Positions 1 to 6,162 of a stretch of 6,162 nucleotides of DNA are shown here, piece by piece (the first letter of the stretch is position 1; every line of letters begins with the position of its first letter). The position numbers and the translations under genes were made by a program. Source of the DNA: Candidatus Heimdallarchaeota archaeon. Lineage in GTDB: Archaea; Asgardarchaeota; Heimdallarchaeia; Heimdallarchaeales; Heimdallarchaeaceae. The stretch covers positions 1 through 6,162 of the forward strand of contig DAOVRE010000109.1 of the NCBI GenBank assembly GCA_030628305.1. The letters are read 5' to 3'. The notes beneath the pieces are model-generated. The model searched no databases. It had not been told where the DNA came from and saw only the letters and a program-made list of their open reading frames with translations.

Positions 1-13
1 AAATAACTTGAAG

Positions 14-2020
14 TTAAATAAATAACATTCCAACATGTGCAATAATTGAAGCTAGTACAATGCCATAAATTAATGTCCCTAGAAATATGAGTATAACCTC
101 TTTGATTTTATATTCTTTTAACATCATACCTAGCGCAATTATACATGGTACTCCTGTGCAAGCTAAAATTCCAAAAGTAACTAATTTGAGGTTTGTCAAT
201 GCTTGAACACCAGTTTGTCCTAATACAGTTAATAACATTGCACTAGTGAGATCTTTTTGAATAAAACCAAATAATAATGGCACAATAAATTCTCCTTCAA
301 GGTTAAATAAGAATCCCATTATATTGTCAAAAGGTTTGATAAAGAAACTTGTTACTCCTAATTGCTCAAGAATGGAAAATAGTATCCCACCTATTACTAG
401 CATGGGAATGACCACTTTAACAAAGTCTTTCATTCGTAACCAACTTTTTGCGAATACATTTTTCAGCATTGGTTTTCTATATGGTGGTAATTCTATTAAT
501 AGTGGTTCTGTATCTTCTCTTATTACATGCTTCAACACTACTGCCCACAATAGCAAAGAGATAATTTCAACAGCAAAAACTAATAATGCTAACCAGAAGG
601 AACCGTAAAATCCTACTATTCCTAAAATAATTCCTATTCTAGATGAACATGGTATAAATGAGAATAGAAATGCTGTTTTAAGTCTGTCTTTTCTACGATT
701 TATTATCCTTGTTGATGAATGAGCAGGAACTGTACATCCTAACCCCAACATTATTGATATAAATGATTTCGATGGAAGACCAATGAAATCAAAGAATCGT
801 TGAATTATCACTACAAATCTTGGTAACAATCCAACATCTTCTGTGAATCCGAGTATTAAGTAGAATATTAGAACATATGGGAGAGCAATTGCAACACCTG
901 CAAAAAGCCCTGCTATGCCATCTCTAAATAAATTCAAGAAGGAAAAACTTTCTATTTTCCAGTAATTTTCTGGAATTAAATTGATAAACCAATTTCCTGT
1001 CCATAAAAATAATTCTTGTATTGCTTGTCCAGCAAATATTAATATTGAGAACAAACAAACAAAAAAAATAATTGTGAGAATAGGTCCCCCTATTTTATGT
1101 AAAAGGAATTTGTCAGCAAATGAGACTTCATTTATACTTGTTTCCTTAAGGGGTGTAATATGAGTTGTTTGCTCCGTGATAAATGAAGCAGTTCCATAAC
1201 GTATTTTTGAAATATCTTCCTTAATGTTTTGATGTTTGTCAGAGATTTCTTCTTTCCTCTCCTCTAACTCGTTCTTTACATGGTCATTTATTTGTCCAGT
1301 AAAATCATCATCCTCTTCTAGTATTCTTAAGGCAACAAATCTAGCCGGTAATTTGTCCTTAACATTTCTTTCAATAAAGGAAATAAGTTCTTCAATATGA
1401 TCATCATATTCTGTGCAATAATTTTCAACATTCGGATTACAAGCTTTTTCACTAGTTGTTATAATTAAATTGTCAATATTTCCAGTTATTGGATTAAACG
1501 GAACTACTTGCACTTTAAGTACTTGTGAGAGTTTCTTTGTATTTACGCTTAAACCCTTCTTATACGCTTCTTCAAAGAAGTTTAATCCAATTATGATATT
1601 TTTTCCCGCTTCCATTACTTGCAAAGCAAAATATAAACTCCTTTCAAGTGCTGCTGCATTTGCAATTAAGATTACAACATCACTTTTTTCTGTTAAAACA
1701 GCTTTCTTAGTTATAGTCTCCTCTACACTTCTATCAGAAATAGAATAAATTCCTGGTGTATCTTTAAAAATGTATTTTACTTCTTTTGTAGTATTATCTT
1801 TTTTGTTAAAAACAGTAAAAATCTTTTCTGCGGAAGTAATTTCAACTGAAGTTCCTGGGAAATTTGAAACTTCTATTTTTGTTCCAACAAAGGCATTTAA
1901 TAGCGAACTTTTCCCTACGTTTGGTTGACCAAGTAAGAAAACAATTATTTCATCTTTCAAATTATCTGTACAAACAGAAAAGTCATAATCCATTTTTTTT
2001 ACTTTTTTGTTTTTTCTCAT
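14..2020 (-). CDS. feoB: FeoB ferrous iron transporter (GTPase-coupled membrane permease)
   Basis: Imports Fe(II) across the cytoplasmic membrane, with a cytosolic N-terminal G domain fused to a polytopic permease. At 668 residues it is a normal length for an archaeal FeoB and appears complete. Visible G-domain motifs are G1 GQPNVGKSS (31-39), a G2 region with PGTSVE (55-60) and G3 DTPG (87-90). At the G4 position there is NFFE (147-150) instead of NxxD, and G5 is not recognisable. A charged, probably helical linker (about 205-275) leads to the membrane part, which has roughly nine hydrophobic stretches between 312 and 667. Permease signatures include GCTVPA (428-433, Cys429), PCSSR (457-461, Cys458), the QKD gate-like segment (588-590) and GVPC (623-626, Cys626). 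The ATG overlaps the upstream regulator stop as ATGA, and GGTGG sits 7 bases ahead as a partial Shine-Dalgarno. A second Met at residue 10 is a less likely start. The lysine-rich first nine residues are unusual. The family call is firm; iron rather than manganese as substrate is inferred. Confidence 0.95.
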   Translation of the reverse strand: MRKNKKVKKMDYDFSVCTDNLKDEIIVFLLGQPNVGKSSLLNAFVGTKIEVSNFPGTSVEITSAEKIFTVFNKKDNTTKEVKYIFKDTPGIYSISDRSVEETITKKAVLTEKSDVVILIANAAALERSLYFALQVMEAGKNIIIGLNFFEEAYKKGLSVNTKKLSQVLKVQVVPFNPITGNIDNLIITTSEKACNPNVENYCTEYDDHIEELISFIERNVKDKLPARFVALRILEEDDDFTGQINDHVKNELEERKEEISDKHQNIKEDISKIRYGTASFITEQTTHITPLKETSINEVSFADKFLLHKIGGPILTIIFFVCLFSILIFAGQAIQELFLWTGNWFINLIPENYWKIESFSFLNLFRDGIAGLFAGVAIALPYVLIFYLILGFTEDVGLLPRFVVIIQRFFDFIGLPSKSFISIMLGLGCTVPAHSSTRIINRRKDRLKTAFLFSFIPCSSRIGIILGIVGFYGSFWLALLVFAVEIISLLLWAVVLKHVIREDTEPLLIELPPYRKPMLKNVFAKSWLRMKDFVKVVIPMLVIGGILFSILEQLGVTSFFIKPFDNIMGFLFNLEGEFIVPLLFGFIQKDLTSAMLLTVLGQTGVQALTNLKLVTFGILACTGVPCIIALGMMLKEYKIKEVILIFLGTLIYGIVLASIIAHVGMLFI

Positions 2021-2661
2021 ATCATTGCCACCAGTATGCCCTCACAAAGGCTTTTATCGATTGCAAGGTGAGTATATCTCGATTTTACTATAAAACAATC
2101 ACTTATTTTCGTTATAATCTTAAGACGTTGACCAGGACATAACCCCATACTAATAATTCTTTCTAACATCTTTTTATCAGTGAAATTTAGTCCAGTAATG
2201 ATTCCTTCATCTGCAGTGTATTGTGTTAACGGTTCTCCTGAATCCTCAAATTCCATTATCCTTTTCAAATTTTTTTCTACTTCAAAAGAGATAAGGTGTT
2301 CAAGAATATGTGCATATCGATGAGCTGTCTCATTATCTAAATCTTTCAAAAAATAGTTTTCGATTATTTGATGAAAAGAAAGAATAGTATTTGCTTCTTC
2401 AAATCCTTTTTCTGTCATGTAAATTAGATTTTTTTCAAGTTTTACATAACCTGATTCCGATAATTCCTGTAATCCTTCAGTAAAAAACTCATCAAGATCT
2501 GTACCAATATATTCTACAACTATAGGTTCCCTAGCTAGATTGCGAATTTCATCAAAAGAACCTTTATTGTCCAGTTTTTCTTCTTTCAAGACACGTAAAA
2601 TGTTTTCTTTTACCATTTTGACCTTTTTTTGCCTTGAGCTAAATGCCATTTTTATCCTCAT
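2017..2661 (-). CDS. DtxR/MntR-family metal-dependent transcriptional regulator with C-terminal FeoA-like domain
   Basis: Probable metal-sensing repressor of the feo operon. The 214 residues show an N-terminal winged-helix region (about 15-90, ending with YMTEKGFEEA). A metal-binding and dimerisation domain (about 91-137) follows, with H97, E101, H114, H118, E121 and H122 in the typical H-x3-E ... EH spacing. The C-terminus is a FeoA/SH3-like domain (about 155-214) with the hallmark pattern MLERIISMGLCPGQ and a closing EGILV. By eye alignment to DtxR, the Cys102 position (Glu99 in MntR) is His118 and the Met10 position (Asp8 in MntR) is Asn20, so the metal site is not of either textbook type. 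The stop codon overlaps the feoB start (ATGA), implying translational coupling. The start is uncertain: ATG at 2661 is annotated, but ATG at 2649 (Met5) has GAGG six bases upstream and fits the predicted transcription start better. The family is clear; metal preference and target genes are inferred. Confidence 0.88.
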   Translation of the reverse strand: MRIKMAFSSRQKKVKMVKENILRVLKEEKLDNKGSFDEIRNLAREPIVVEYIGTDLDEFFTEGLQELSESGYVKLEKNLIYMTEKGFEEANTILSFHQIIENYFLKDLDNETAHRYAHILEHLISFEVEKNLKRIMEFEDSGEPLTQYTADEGIITGLNFTDKKMLERIISMGLCPGQRLKIITKISDCFIVKSRYTHLAIDKSLCEGILVAMI

Positions 2662-2680
2662 CGAATAATGTCAAGTGAAC

Positions 2681-2688
2681 ATTTAAAG
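2681..2688 (-). promoter_or_regulatory. Candidate TATA box of the regulator-feoB operon
   Basis: On the minus strand this reads CTTTAAAT, close to the archaeal TATA consensus. Its centre lies about 23 bases before the ATG at 2661 and 35 before the ATG at 2649. A transcription start about 26 bases downstream of the box would fall near 2658, giving a short leader to the 2649 start. The box overlaps one end of the inverted repeat at 2685-2708. This is pattern recognition only; there is no transcript evidence. Confidence 0.45.
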
Positions 2689-2708
2689 TTTCGGTTACCC
2701 GAAACTTT
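2685..2708. promoter_or_regulatory. Perfect 10-4-10 inverted repeat, candidate operator for the DtxR-type regulator
   Basis: The arms AAAGTTTCGG (2685-2694) and CCGAAACTTT (2699-2708) are exact reverse complements around the spacer TTAC. The element sits 24-47 bases upstream of the regulator ATG at 2661. It overlaps the predicted TATA box and covers the BRE side, where a bound dimer would block TBP/TFB. Outer arms GAACA (2677-2681) and TGTTC (2715-2719) extend the dyad imperfectly to 43 bases. DtxR-family repressors generally bind palindromes of about this size, often in their own promoter, so autoregulation by metal is the simplest reading. Binding by this particular protein is inferred. Confidence 0.6.
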
Positions 2709-2809
2709 TTAAGCTGTTCGATGTCACAAATAATTTTTTAAATCTTTCATTTTTCATTTGTTTATTTTTATGAATACTTAATGTATGAAGATCTCTTTTG
2801 ACCTTAATA

Positions 2810-4057
2810 TTAGATATCAAAGAAATCATCAAGCTTTCTTTGAGTTTTTTTAAGTTCATATAGTCTAGACTTGTGTTTCCAATAGTTAACAGGATATTTG
2901 AAGTAATTAGTAACAACTTCGAACGCTTTATCGATGGTATCTGTCTTAATGTATTTCTTCTTTAAAGCTGCCCTAGTGGCTACTCTAATGACCCAAACAC
3001 CTAACGGGGATCTATATTCATCAGAGATTTCTCGTAGCACTATCACTTGAGCTTGTCGCTTAATTTTCAATAGATATTCTGTAGCTGCAAGTCTAGCAGA
3101 ATAATATGCTCCAGTAACATTTGAAGCATATTCAGATCTCCCTGAATAAGGTTCCCAATCACCTAAGCCAATATCTTTACTGCTAGGATTCATAAATGCA
3201 CCCTTAAACCAGGTTTCAACCATCTCAAATGCCCAAGCATCAGGAACGAAAATTATCACAAATCTATTCCCAAAGAAGGCATTGGTGAATATTCTATACT
3301 CCCCTAGTTCCTGGAAATTTTTTACTAAATCGACTTTTTGCTTGGATAAAATGTCATCTGTAGCTGTTATCGACCATCTAGTAGGGACAAGTTTCCTGTT
3401 TTTTTCTCTCCCTAACATTCCAGCGGAGAATATTCTAATAATAGTACTAACATCAATCTTCTCTTTGCCAAGATATTCTAAAGCATCAGCAGCTAATAAA
3501 TCGGTATCATAATATGCTTTCTCAATCGAATTGATAGGAGATTGATTTTCTGTAAGCACTAGTTTTTTAATCGGAGCTATTGGACCATGGGGAGCAGAAC
3601 GTTCATTAAGAGTAATTCTTGGAATTATATTTTTCTCTAGTTCCACCTCAACATCAACAGCTTTTCTTCCCAGAAGTAGCTCGTGACTTCGTTGAATAAT
3701 ATTGGAATCCAGAGGACGTTTAACGTTAATCTTCGATCTTGTTCTAAGGAGAGAGATTCTCATCCTAACTATCTCTTCTTGGGTTTTTGAAAGCCAATTA
3801 TCAGAATTATCAATGACATTTGCTCCTATTCTATCTGCAGTAAGCATAGGACCTGCATTAAGAGTAGGGTATCCTGTCCAACCTACAAAGAAAGAAGGAG
3901 GAGAAAAAGTATCGTCCAAGTTGGTTATTTTTGGCTTATCAATTGTATATTCATTAGACCACTTGTTAAGTAATGGACATGTTTTTCTACCACAGAGCAT
4001 TCTTGATGTTTTACAAACAACACAAAGGTCAAATTCCGTGGTAGAACTTGTTTCCAT
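2810..4057 (-). CDS. nre: Nre-family archaeal DNA repair protein with PCNA-interacting (PIP) motif
   Basis: Member of the archaeal Nre family. In Haloferax NreA acts with UvrABC in repair of mitomycin C damage and depends on PCNA binding; the biochemical activity is not established to my knowledge. The 415-residue product (from ATG at 4057) starts with a probable zinc motif, C12-x2-C15-x6-C22-x4-C27. The conserved family segments follow: FVGWTGYPTLNAGPM (57-71), HGPIAP (157-162), KLVPTRWSITATDD (222-235) and a C-terminal domain to about 395. It ends with the PIP box QRKLDDFF (406-413), a full match to Q-x2-L-x2-F-F, two residues from the stop. An in-frame TTG at 4072 would add five residues, but it lies upstream of the likely transcription start and of the conserved region, so ATG 4057 is preferred. 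There is no Shine-Dalgarno, which suggests a very short leader. It is 149 bases upstream of the feo regulator in the same direction, but that operon appears to have its own promoter. Confidence 0.92.
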   Translation of the reverse strand: METSSTTEFDLCVVCKTSRMLCGRKTCPLLNKWSNEYTIDKPKITNLDDTFSPPSFFVGWTGYPTLNAGPMLTADRIGANVIDNSDNWLSKTQEEIVRMRISLLRTRSKINVKRPLDSNIIQRSHELLLGRKAVDVEVELEKNIIPRITLNERSAPHGPIAPIKKLVLTENQSPINSIEKAYYDTDLLAADALEYLGKEKIDVSTIIRIFSAGMLGREKNRKLVPTRWSITATDDILSKQKVDLVKNFQELGEYRIFTNAFFGNRFVIIFVPDAWAFEMVETWFKGAFMNPSSKDIGLGDWEPYSGRSEYASNVTGAYYSARLAATEYLLKIKRQAQVIVLREISDEYRSPLGVWVIRVATRAALKKKYIKTDTIDKAFEVVTNYFKYPVNYWKHKSRLYELKKTQRKLDDFFDI

Positions 4058-4084
4058 TATAATCAGAAACAAAACAGTATTTGA

Positions 4085-4094
4085 TTATTAAAAG
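4085..4094 (-). promoter_or_regulatory. Candidate TATA box of the nre gene
   Basis: The minus strand reads CTTTTAATAA here, centred about 33 bases before the ATG at 4057. A transcription start 26-27 bases downstream would leave a leader of only about 5-7 bases. That agrees with the absence of a Shine-Dalgarno and would exclude the TTG at 4072 as a start. The call rests on sequence resemblance and spacing alone. No convincing matching promoter for the divergent plus-strand gene was found in the same 140-base gap. Confidence 0.4.
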
Positions 4095-4197
4095 CTGATT
4101 GCTGAAGATATCTATTTTGAAATTCAACTACTTCAATAATTAATTCTGTCCTTATCAATTCTTAGTCATTTGATAACACTAAAAAGGCAGATAGTTA

Positions 4198-4623
4198 ATG
4201 TTGTTTATGGAAATTCGACCATTATATCCGATTACTTTCTTAAGAACAAATAATATTAAAGAAACAAGACATTTTTATGAGAACATTATGAACTTTCCAT
4301 TAGCTTTGGAACAAAGTGGATGCTTTGTTTATAGAGTTGGAAATTACGGATATTGGGGTTTCTGTGAAAATACTAAAGAACCAGTAGAAAAAGCAGAACA
4401 AGTTTGTTTGACTGTTGTTGTTAAAACCATTGAAGAAGTTGATAAATGGCACAAACACATGGTAGATTCTGGTGTAACGGTTGCTCGATCACCACAAAAA
4501 ACCGAACAATACAAAATTTACAATGGATTTTACGCTGATCCCTCTGGTTATACTATCGAAATACAATACTTCTATGAAGAAGGAGAACCTGTAGGGCATA
4601 AAGAATTCTATGAAAGTGATTAG
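4198..4623 (+). CDS. VOC superfamily (glyoxalase/bleomycin resistance/dioxygenase-fold) protein 1
   Basis: A single-module VOC protein of 141 residues, normal for the family. It shows the paired beta-alpha-beta repeats: an N-terminal half with ITFLRTNNIKETRHFYENIM (12-31), and a C-terminal half starting near VCLTVVVKTIEEVDKW (69-84). It ends with the signature YADPSGYTIEI (112-122). Glu121 matches the usual final metal ligand, but Cys70 stands where many VOC enzymes have His, and the first-strand ligand is not obvious, so metal binding is uncertain. VOC proteins include lyases, dioxygenases, epimerases and drug-binding proteins; the substrate here cannot be told from sequence. The ATG at 4198 is used, with a weak AGG about 10 bases upstream; a second ATG at 4207 (Met4) is equally plausible. 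It is first of a tight two-gene unit. Confidence 0.87.
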   Translation: MLFMEIRPLYPITFLRTNNIKETRHFYENIMNFPLALEQSGCFVYRVGNYGYWGFCENTKEPVEKAEQVCLTVVVKTIEEVDKWHKHMVDSGVTVARSPQKTEQYKIYNGFYADPSGYTIEIQYFYEEGEPVGHKEFYESD

Positions 4624-5016
4624 ATGAAGAGAGTAACAAGGATCGGTGGAATATTTTTCAAATCAGAAAATCCTAAGAAACTAATGGAGTGGTACGATAA
4701 ACATTTGGGGTTCAATATGCATGAATCTGATGAGGTTGCAGTAGTATTCAAGGATAAATGTACATCCGAGTATGATAAACAAGAATATGCAATTTGGTCT
4801 CCTTTTTCAAGAGATACAAAATATTTTGAACCAAGCAAAAAGGATTTCATGATAAACTTTCGAGTAGCTGATTTAACAAAACTAGTAGCACTTCTAGAAG
4901 AGGAAGGAGTAGAAGTACTTGGAGAGATTAAAAACTACAAACAAGGTAAACTTGCTTGGATTATGGATATTGAGGGGAATAAAATTGAACTATGGGAACC
5001 AATTGAAGAGAAGTAA
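4624..5016 (+). CDS. VOC superfamily (glyoxalase/bleomycin resistance/dioxygenase-fold) protein 2
   Basis: A 130-residue VOC protein of the recognisable subfamily that opens with VTRIGGIFFKSENP (4-17), then has the helix LMEWYDKHLGF (20-30). WSPFSRDTKYFEPS (58-71) and FMINFRVADL (75-84) come next, and it closes with AWIMDIEGNKIELWEP (111-126). Glu122 is the conserved C-terminal ligand position; a classical His pair is not visible. The substrate is unknown. The two VOC products are clearly different in sequence, so this is not a recent duplication. The ATG follows the TAG of the preceding gene with no spacing, which implies translational coupling or reinitiation. GTGAT at 4616-4620 is a weak, very close Shine-Dalgarno match. 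Co-expression and possibly a heteromeric pair are inferred from this arrangement. Confidence 0.87.
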   Translation: MKRVTRIGGIFFKSENPKKLMEWYDKHLGFNMHESDEVAVVFKDKCTSEYDKQEYAIWSPFSRDTKYFEPSKKDFMINFRVADLTKLVALLEEEGVEVLGEIKNYKQGKLAWIMDIEGNKIELWEPIEEK

Positions 5017-5066
5017 ACCTTGATTGGAATGAGTTATTTCTGAAAAGATGAGTAGAGAAATCCCCT

Positions 5067-5074
5067 AAAATTTT
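5067..5074. terminator. Weak bidirectional oligo-A/T tract between convergent genes
   Basis: AAAATTTT lies in the 65-base gap between the VOC pair (plus strand) and the kinase gene (minus strand). Archaeal termination often needs only a short run of Ts on the non-template strand, and this tract offers four in each direction. That is shorter than usual, and no strong stem is adjacent. The call is tentative. Confidence 0.2.
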
Positions 5075-5081
5075 CATGCTA

Positions 5082-6162
5082 TTAGGCTAAATTCAATTCT
5101 ATTTTGAAAATCGAACCTTTCTTATAGTTAGTTTCATCTCTACTTTCAACCCAAATTTTGCCATTATATCTATCTATCAATTTTTTCACGATAAATAAAC
5201 CTAGACCAGTTCCTCCACTTTTATTACTAATTTTGCTGAATCTAGTAAATATTTCTTTTCTGATATCGGGATGAATGCCTTTTCCATAATCGTTTATAGA
5301 GCATATACAAGTATTATTCAAAGTTTTCTCACAACTAATTTCAATCTTCTTAGGGTTTTTTGAATTGTATTTCACAGCGTTTGTTAAGAGGTTCAGAATT
5401 AATTGTACAATAAGGTTATCAGCCGAAACAAATAAATCCACAAGGGTTTTTTCTATTGTAATTTCTATCTCCTTGTCTGGAAACAGTTCATGTAAAGAAA
5501 TAATACTCTCATTTACAATATTTGAAATATTTTGCTTAGATAATCTGATTTCCTGATTCGTATCTTCTTTCAGCATTATAGCAAGATTGTTTAACAGAGA
5601 TGATGATCTTAAAATAGATGATTTAGTTTTGTTCAATACATTTTGCATCGATGTATCAATATTATCAGATACGAACTCTGCGCTTTCTAAATAAGCTATT
5701 CCTGCTGATAAGTAGTTTTTCAGATCATGTGATATTATATCCATGAAAAGCGACTTTTCTCTAACCTCATATTCTCTCTCCCTTCTTCTTTTAACTCTTT
5801 CTGATATATCTCTTACAAGACTTAGAGCATATGTTTCATTGTTGATATTATATATCCTAGCACTAACTTCAACGGTTACATATTTTCCATCTTTTGTAAT
5901 CAGTTCAATTTCAAAAACATGACTTCCTTGTTCCAAAACTTTCTTTGCTATTTCAAAAACTCTGGGCAATACTTCTGGGGGGTGAATATTTTTAATGTTA
6001 AGAGACATTAACTCTTCTTTAGAATAATTCAGTAGTTCACACGCTTTGTCATTTACCTCTAAAAAATCATCTGGTTCTTTCTCTCCATCTATTCTGAATA
6101 GAAAGGCTGCATCGTTAATATTGTCAAAGAGTATTTTATATTTCTCTTCGCTCTTGATTAAC
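5082..6162 (-). CDS. PAS-domain sensor histidine kinase, partial (N-terminus beyond the window)
   Basis: The reading frame is open from the stop at 5082-5084 to the right edge; about 359 residues are visible. An in-frame ATG at 6008 falls inside the PAS domain, so it is not the real start. Upstream codons add a normal PAS beginning (EEKYKILFDNINDAAFLF, then FLEVNDKACELLNYSKEEL). Numbering from the 6008 Met, the PAS/PAC part runs to about residue 80. A HisKA helix pair follows with phospho-acceptor His94 in SHDLKN; Asp95 and Asn98 fit the D/E-x2-N/T phosphatase pattern. The HATPase domain has an N-box around NLLTNAVKYN (206-215), G1 NDYGKGI (239-245), F-box FTRF (254-257) and G2 GGTGLGL (265-271). 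All ATP-binding motifs are intact, so catalysis is expected. No membrane segment is visible in this part, suggesting a cytosolic sensor or more domains outside the window. No response regulator is present here. The signal is unknown. Confidence 0.92.
   Translation of the reverse strand, partial: LIKSEEKYKILFDNINDAAFLFRIDGEKEPDDFLEVNDKACELLNYSKEELMSLNIKNIHPPEVLPRVFEIAKKVLEQGSHVFEIELITKDGKYVTVEVSARIYNINNETYALSLVRDISERVKRRREREYEVREKSLFMDIISHDLKNYLSAGIAYLESAEFVSDNIDTSMQNVLNKTKSSILRSSSLLNNLAIMLKEDTNQEIRLSKQNISNIVNESIISLHELFPDKEIEITIEKTLVDLFVSADNLIVQLILNLLTNAVKYNSKNPKKIEISCEKTLNNTCICSINDYGKGIHPDIRKEIFTRFSKISNKSGGTGLGLFIVKKLIDRYNGKIWVESRDETNYKKGSIFKIELNLA

Noticed and set aside
324..2142. Several plus-strand reading frames of 60-94 codons across the feoB region
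   Set aside because: They lie opposite well-supported coding sequence, show no recognisable domains, and have compositions expected of antisense reading of an AT-rich membrane protein gene.
2685..2712. Hairpin followed by TTTTT on the plus strand, resembling an intrinsic terminator
   Set aside because: No plus-strand gene ends nearby; both flanking genes run on the minus strand, where the stem is followed by TTTAAAT rather than a T run. An operator explains the position better.
2695..2916. 73-codon minus-strand reading frame overlapping the 3' end of nre and the operator region
   Set aside because: About half of it is out of frame inside the conserved C-terminus of nre, and the rest is low-complexity AT-rich intergenic sequence. 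It shows no domain, and it ends within the inverted repeat.
4058..4072. TTG-initiated five-residue N-terminal extension of the Nre protein
   Set aside because: There is an ATG at 4057 just before the conserved cysteine motif, no ribosome binding site for the TTG, and the likely transcript starts downstream of it.
3282..4091. Plus-strand reading frames of 76 and 129 codons opposite nre
   Set aside because: They are antisense to a confidently identified conserved gene and have no recognisable motif or initiation signal.
5036..5061. ATTTCT / AGAAAT six-base inverted repeat with a 14-base loop after the VOC pair
   Set aside because: A short AT-rich stem with a large loop is expected by chance in DNA this AT-rich, and no T run follows immediately.
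5423..5429. CCGAAAC, matching one half of the feo operator candidate
   Set aside because: It is a single half-site inside the kinase coding region with no inverted partner at the right spacing, so chance occurrence is likely.

Overview
The window reads as chromosomal DNA from an AT-rich archaeon. The best lineage marker is an Nre-family DNA repair protein ending in a PCNA-binding motif, since this family is essentially archaeal. Supporting signs are TATA-like boxes about 25-33 bases ahead of start codons, few Shine-Dalgarno sequences, and a soluble PAS histidine kinase of a type common in methanogens and other archaea. I cannot fix the phylum: a Euryarchaeota-grade or Asgard lineage would both fit.

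Layout, left to right. Positions 14-2661 (minus strand) hold a two-gene ferrous iron module, transcribed leftwards. It encodes a DtxR-type metal-dependent regulator with a C-terminal FeoA-like domain, then the FeoB iron transporter. The two genes overlap by four bases (ATGA). Just upstream of the regulator is a perfect 10-4-10 inverted repeat (2685-2708) touching the predicted TATA box, a strong candidate for the regulator's own operator. Positions 2810-4057 (minus) encode the Nre protein, with an N-terminal four-cysteine motif and a C-terminal PIP box. It probably has its own promoter. A 140-base divergent gap follows. Positions 4198-5016 (plus) hold two small VOC/glyoxalase-fold genes that abut exactly, stop codon against start codon. 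Positions 5082-6162 (minus) hold the C-terminal part of a PAS-HisKA-HATPase histidine kinase whose N-terminus lies beyond the right edge.

How they work together: the regulator probably senses cytoplasmic Fe(II) or Mn(II) and represses its own operon, so that FeoB is made under iron limitation. The other genes are not obviously linked to iron. The VOC pair probably forms one transcription unit of unknown substrate. No mobile element, CRISPR array, tRNA or rRNA was recognised, and no gap exceeds 300 bases. Most of the window is ordinary archaeal housekeeping content. The points worth a second look are the feo operator, the unusual metal-ligand positions in the regulator, and the altered guanine-specificity motif in FeoB.
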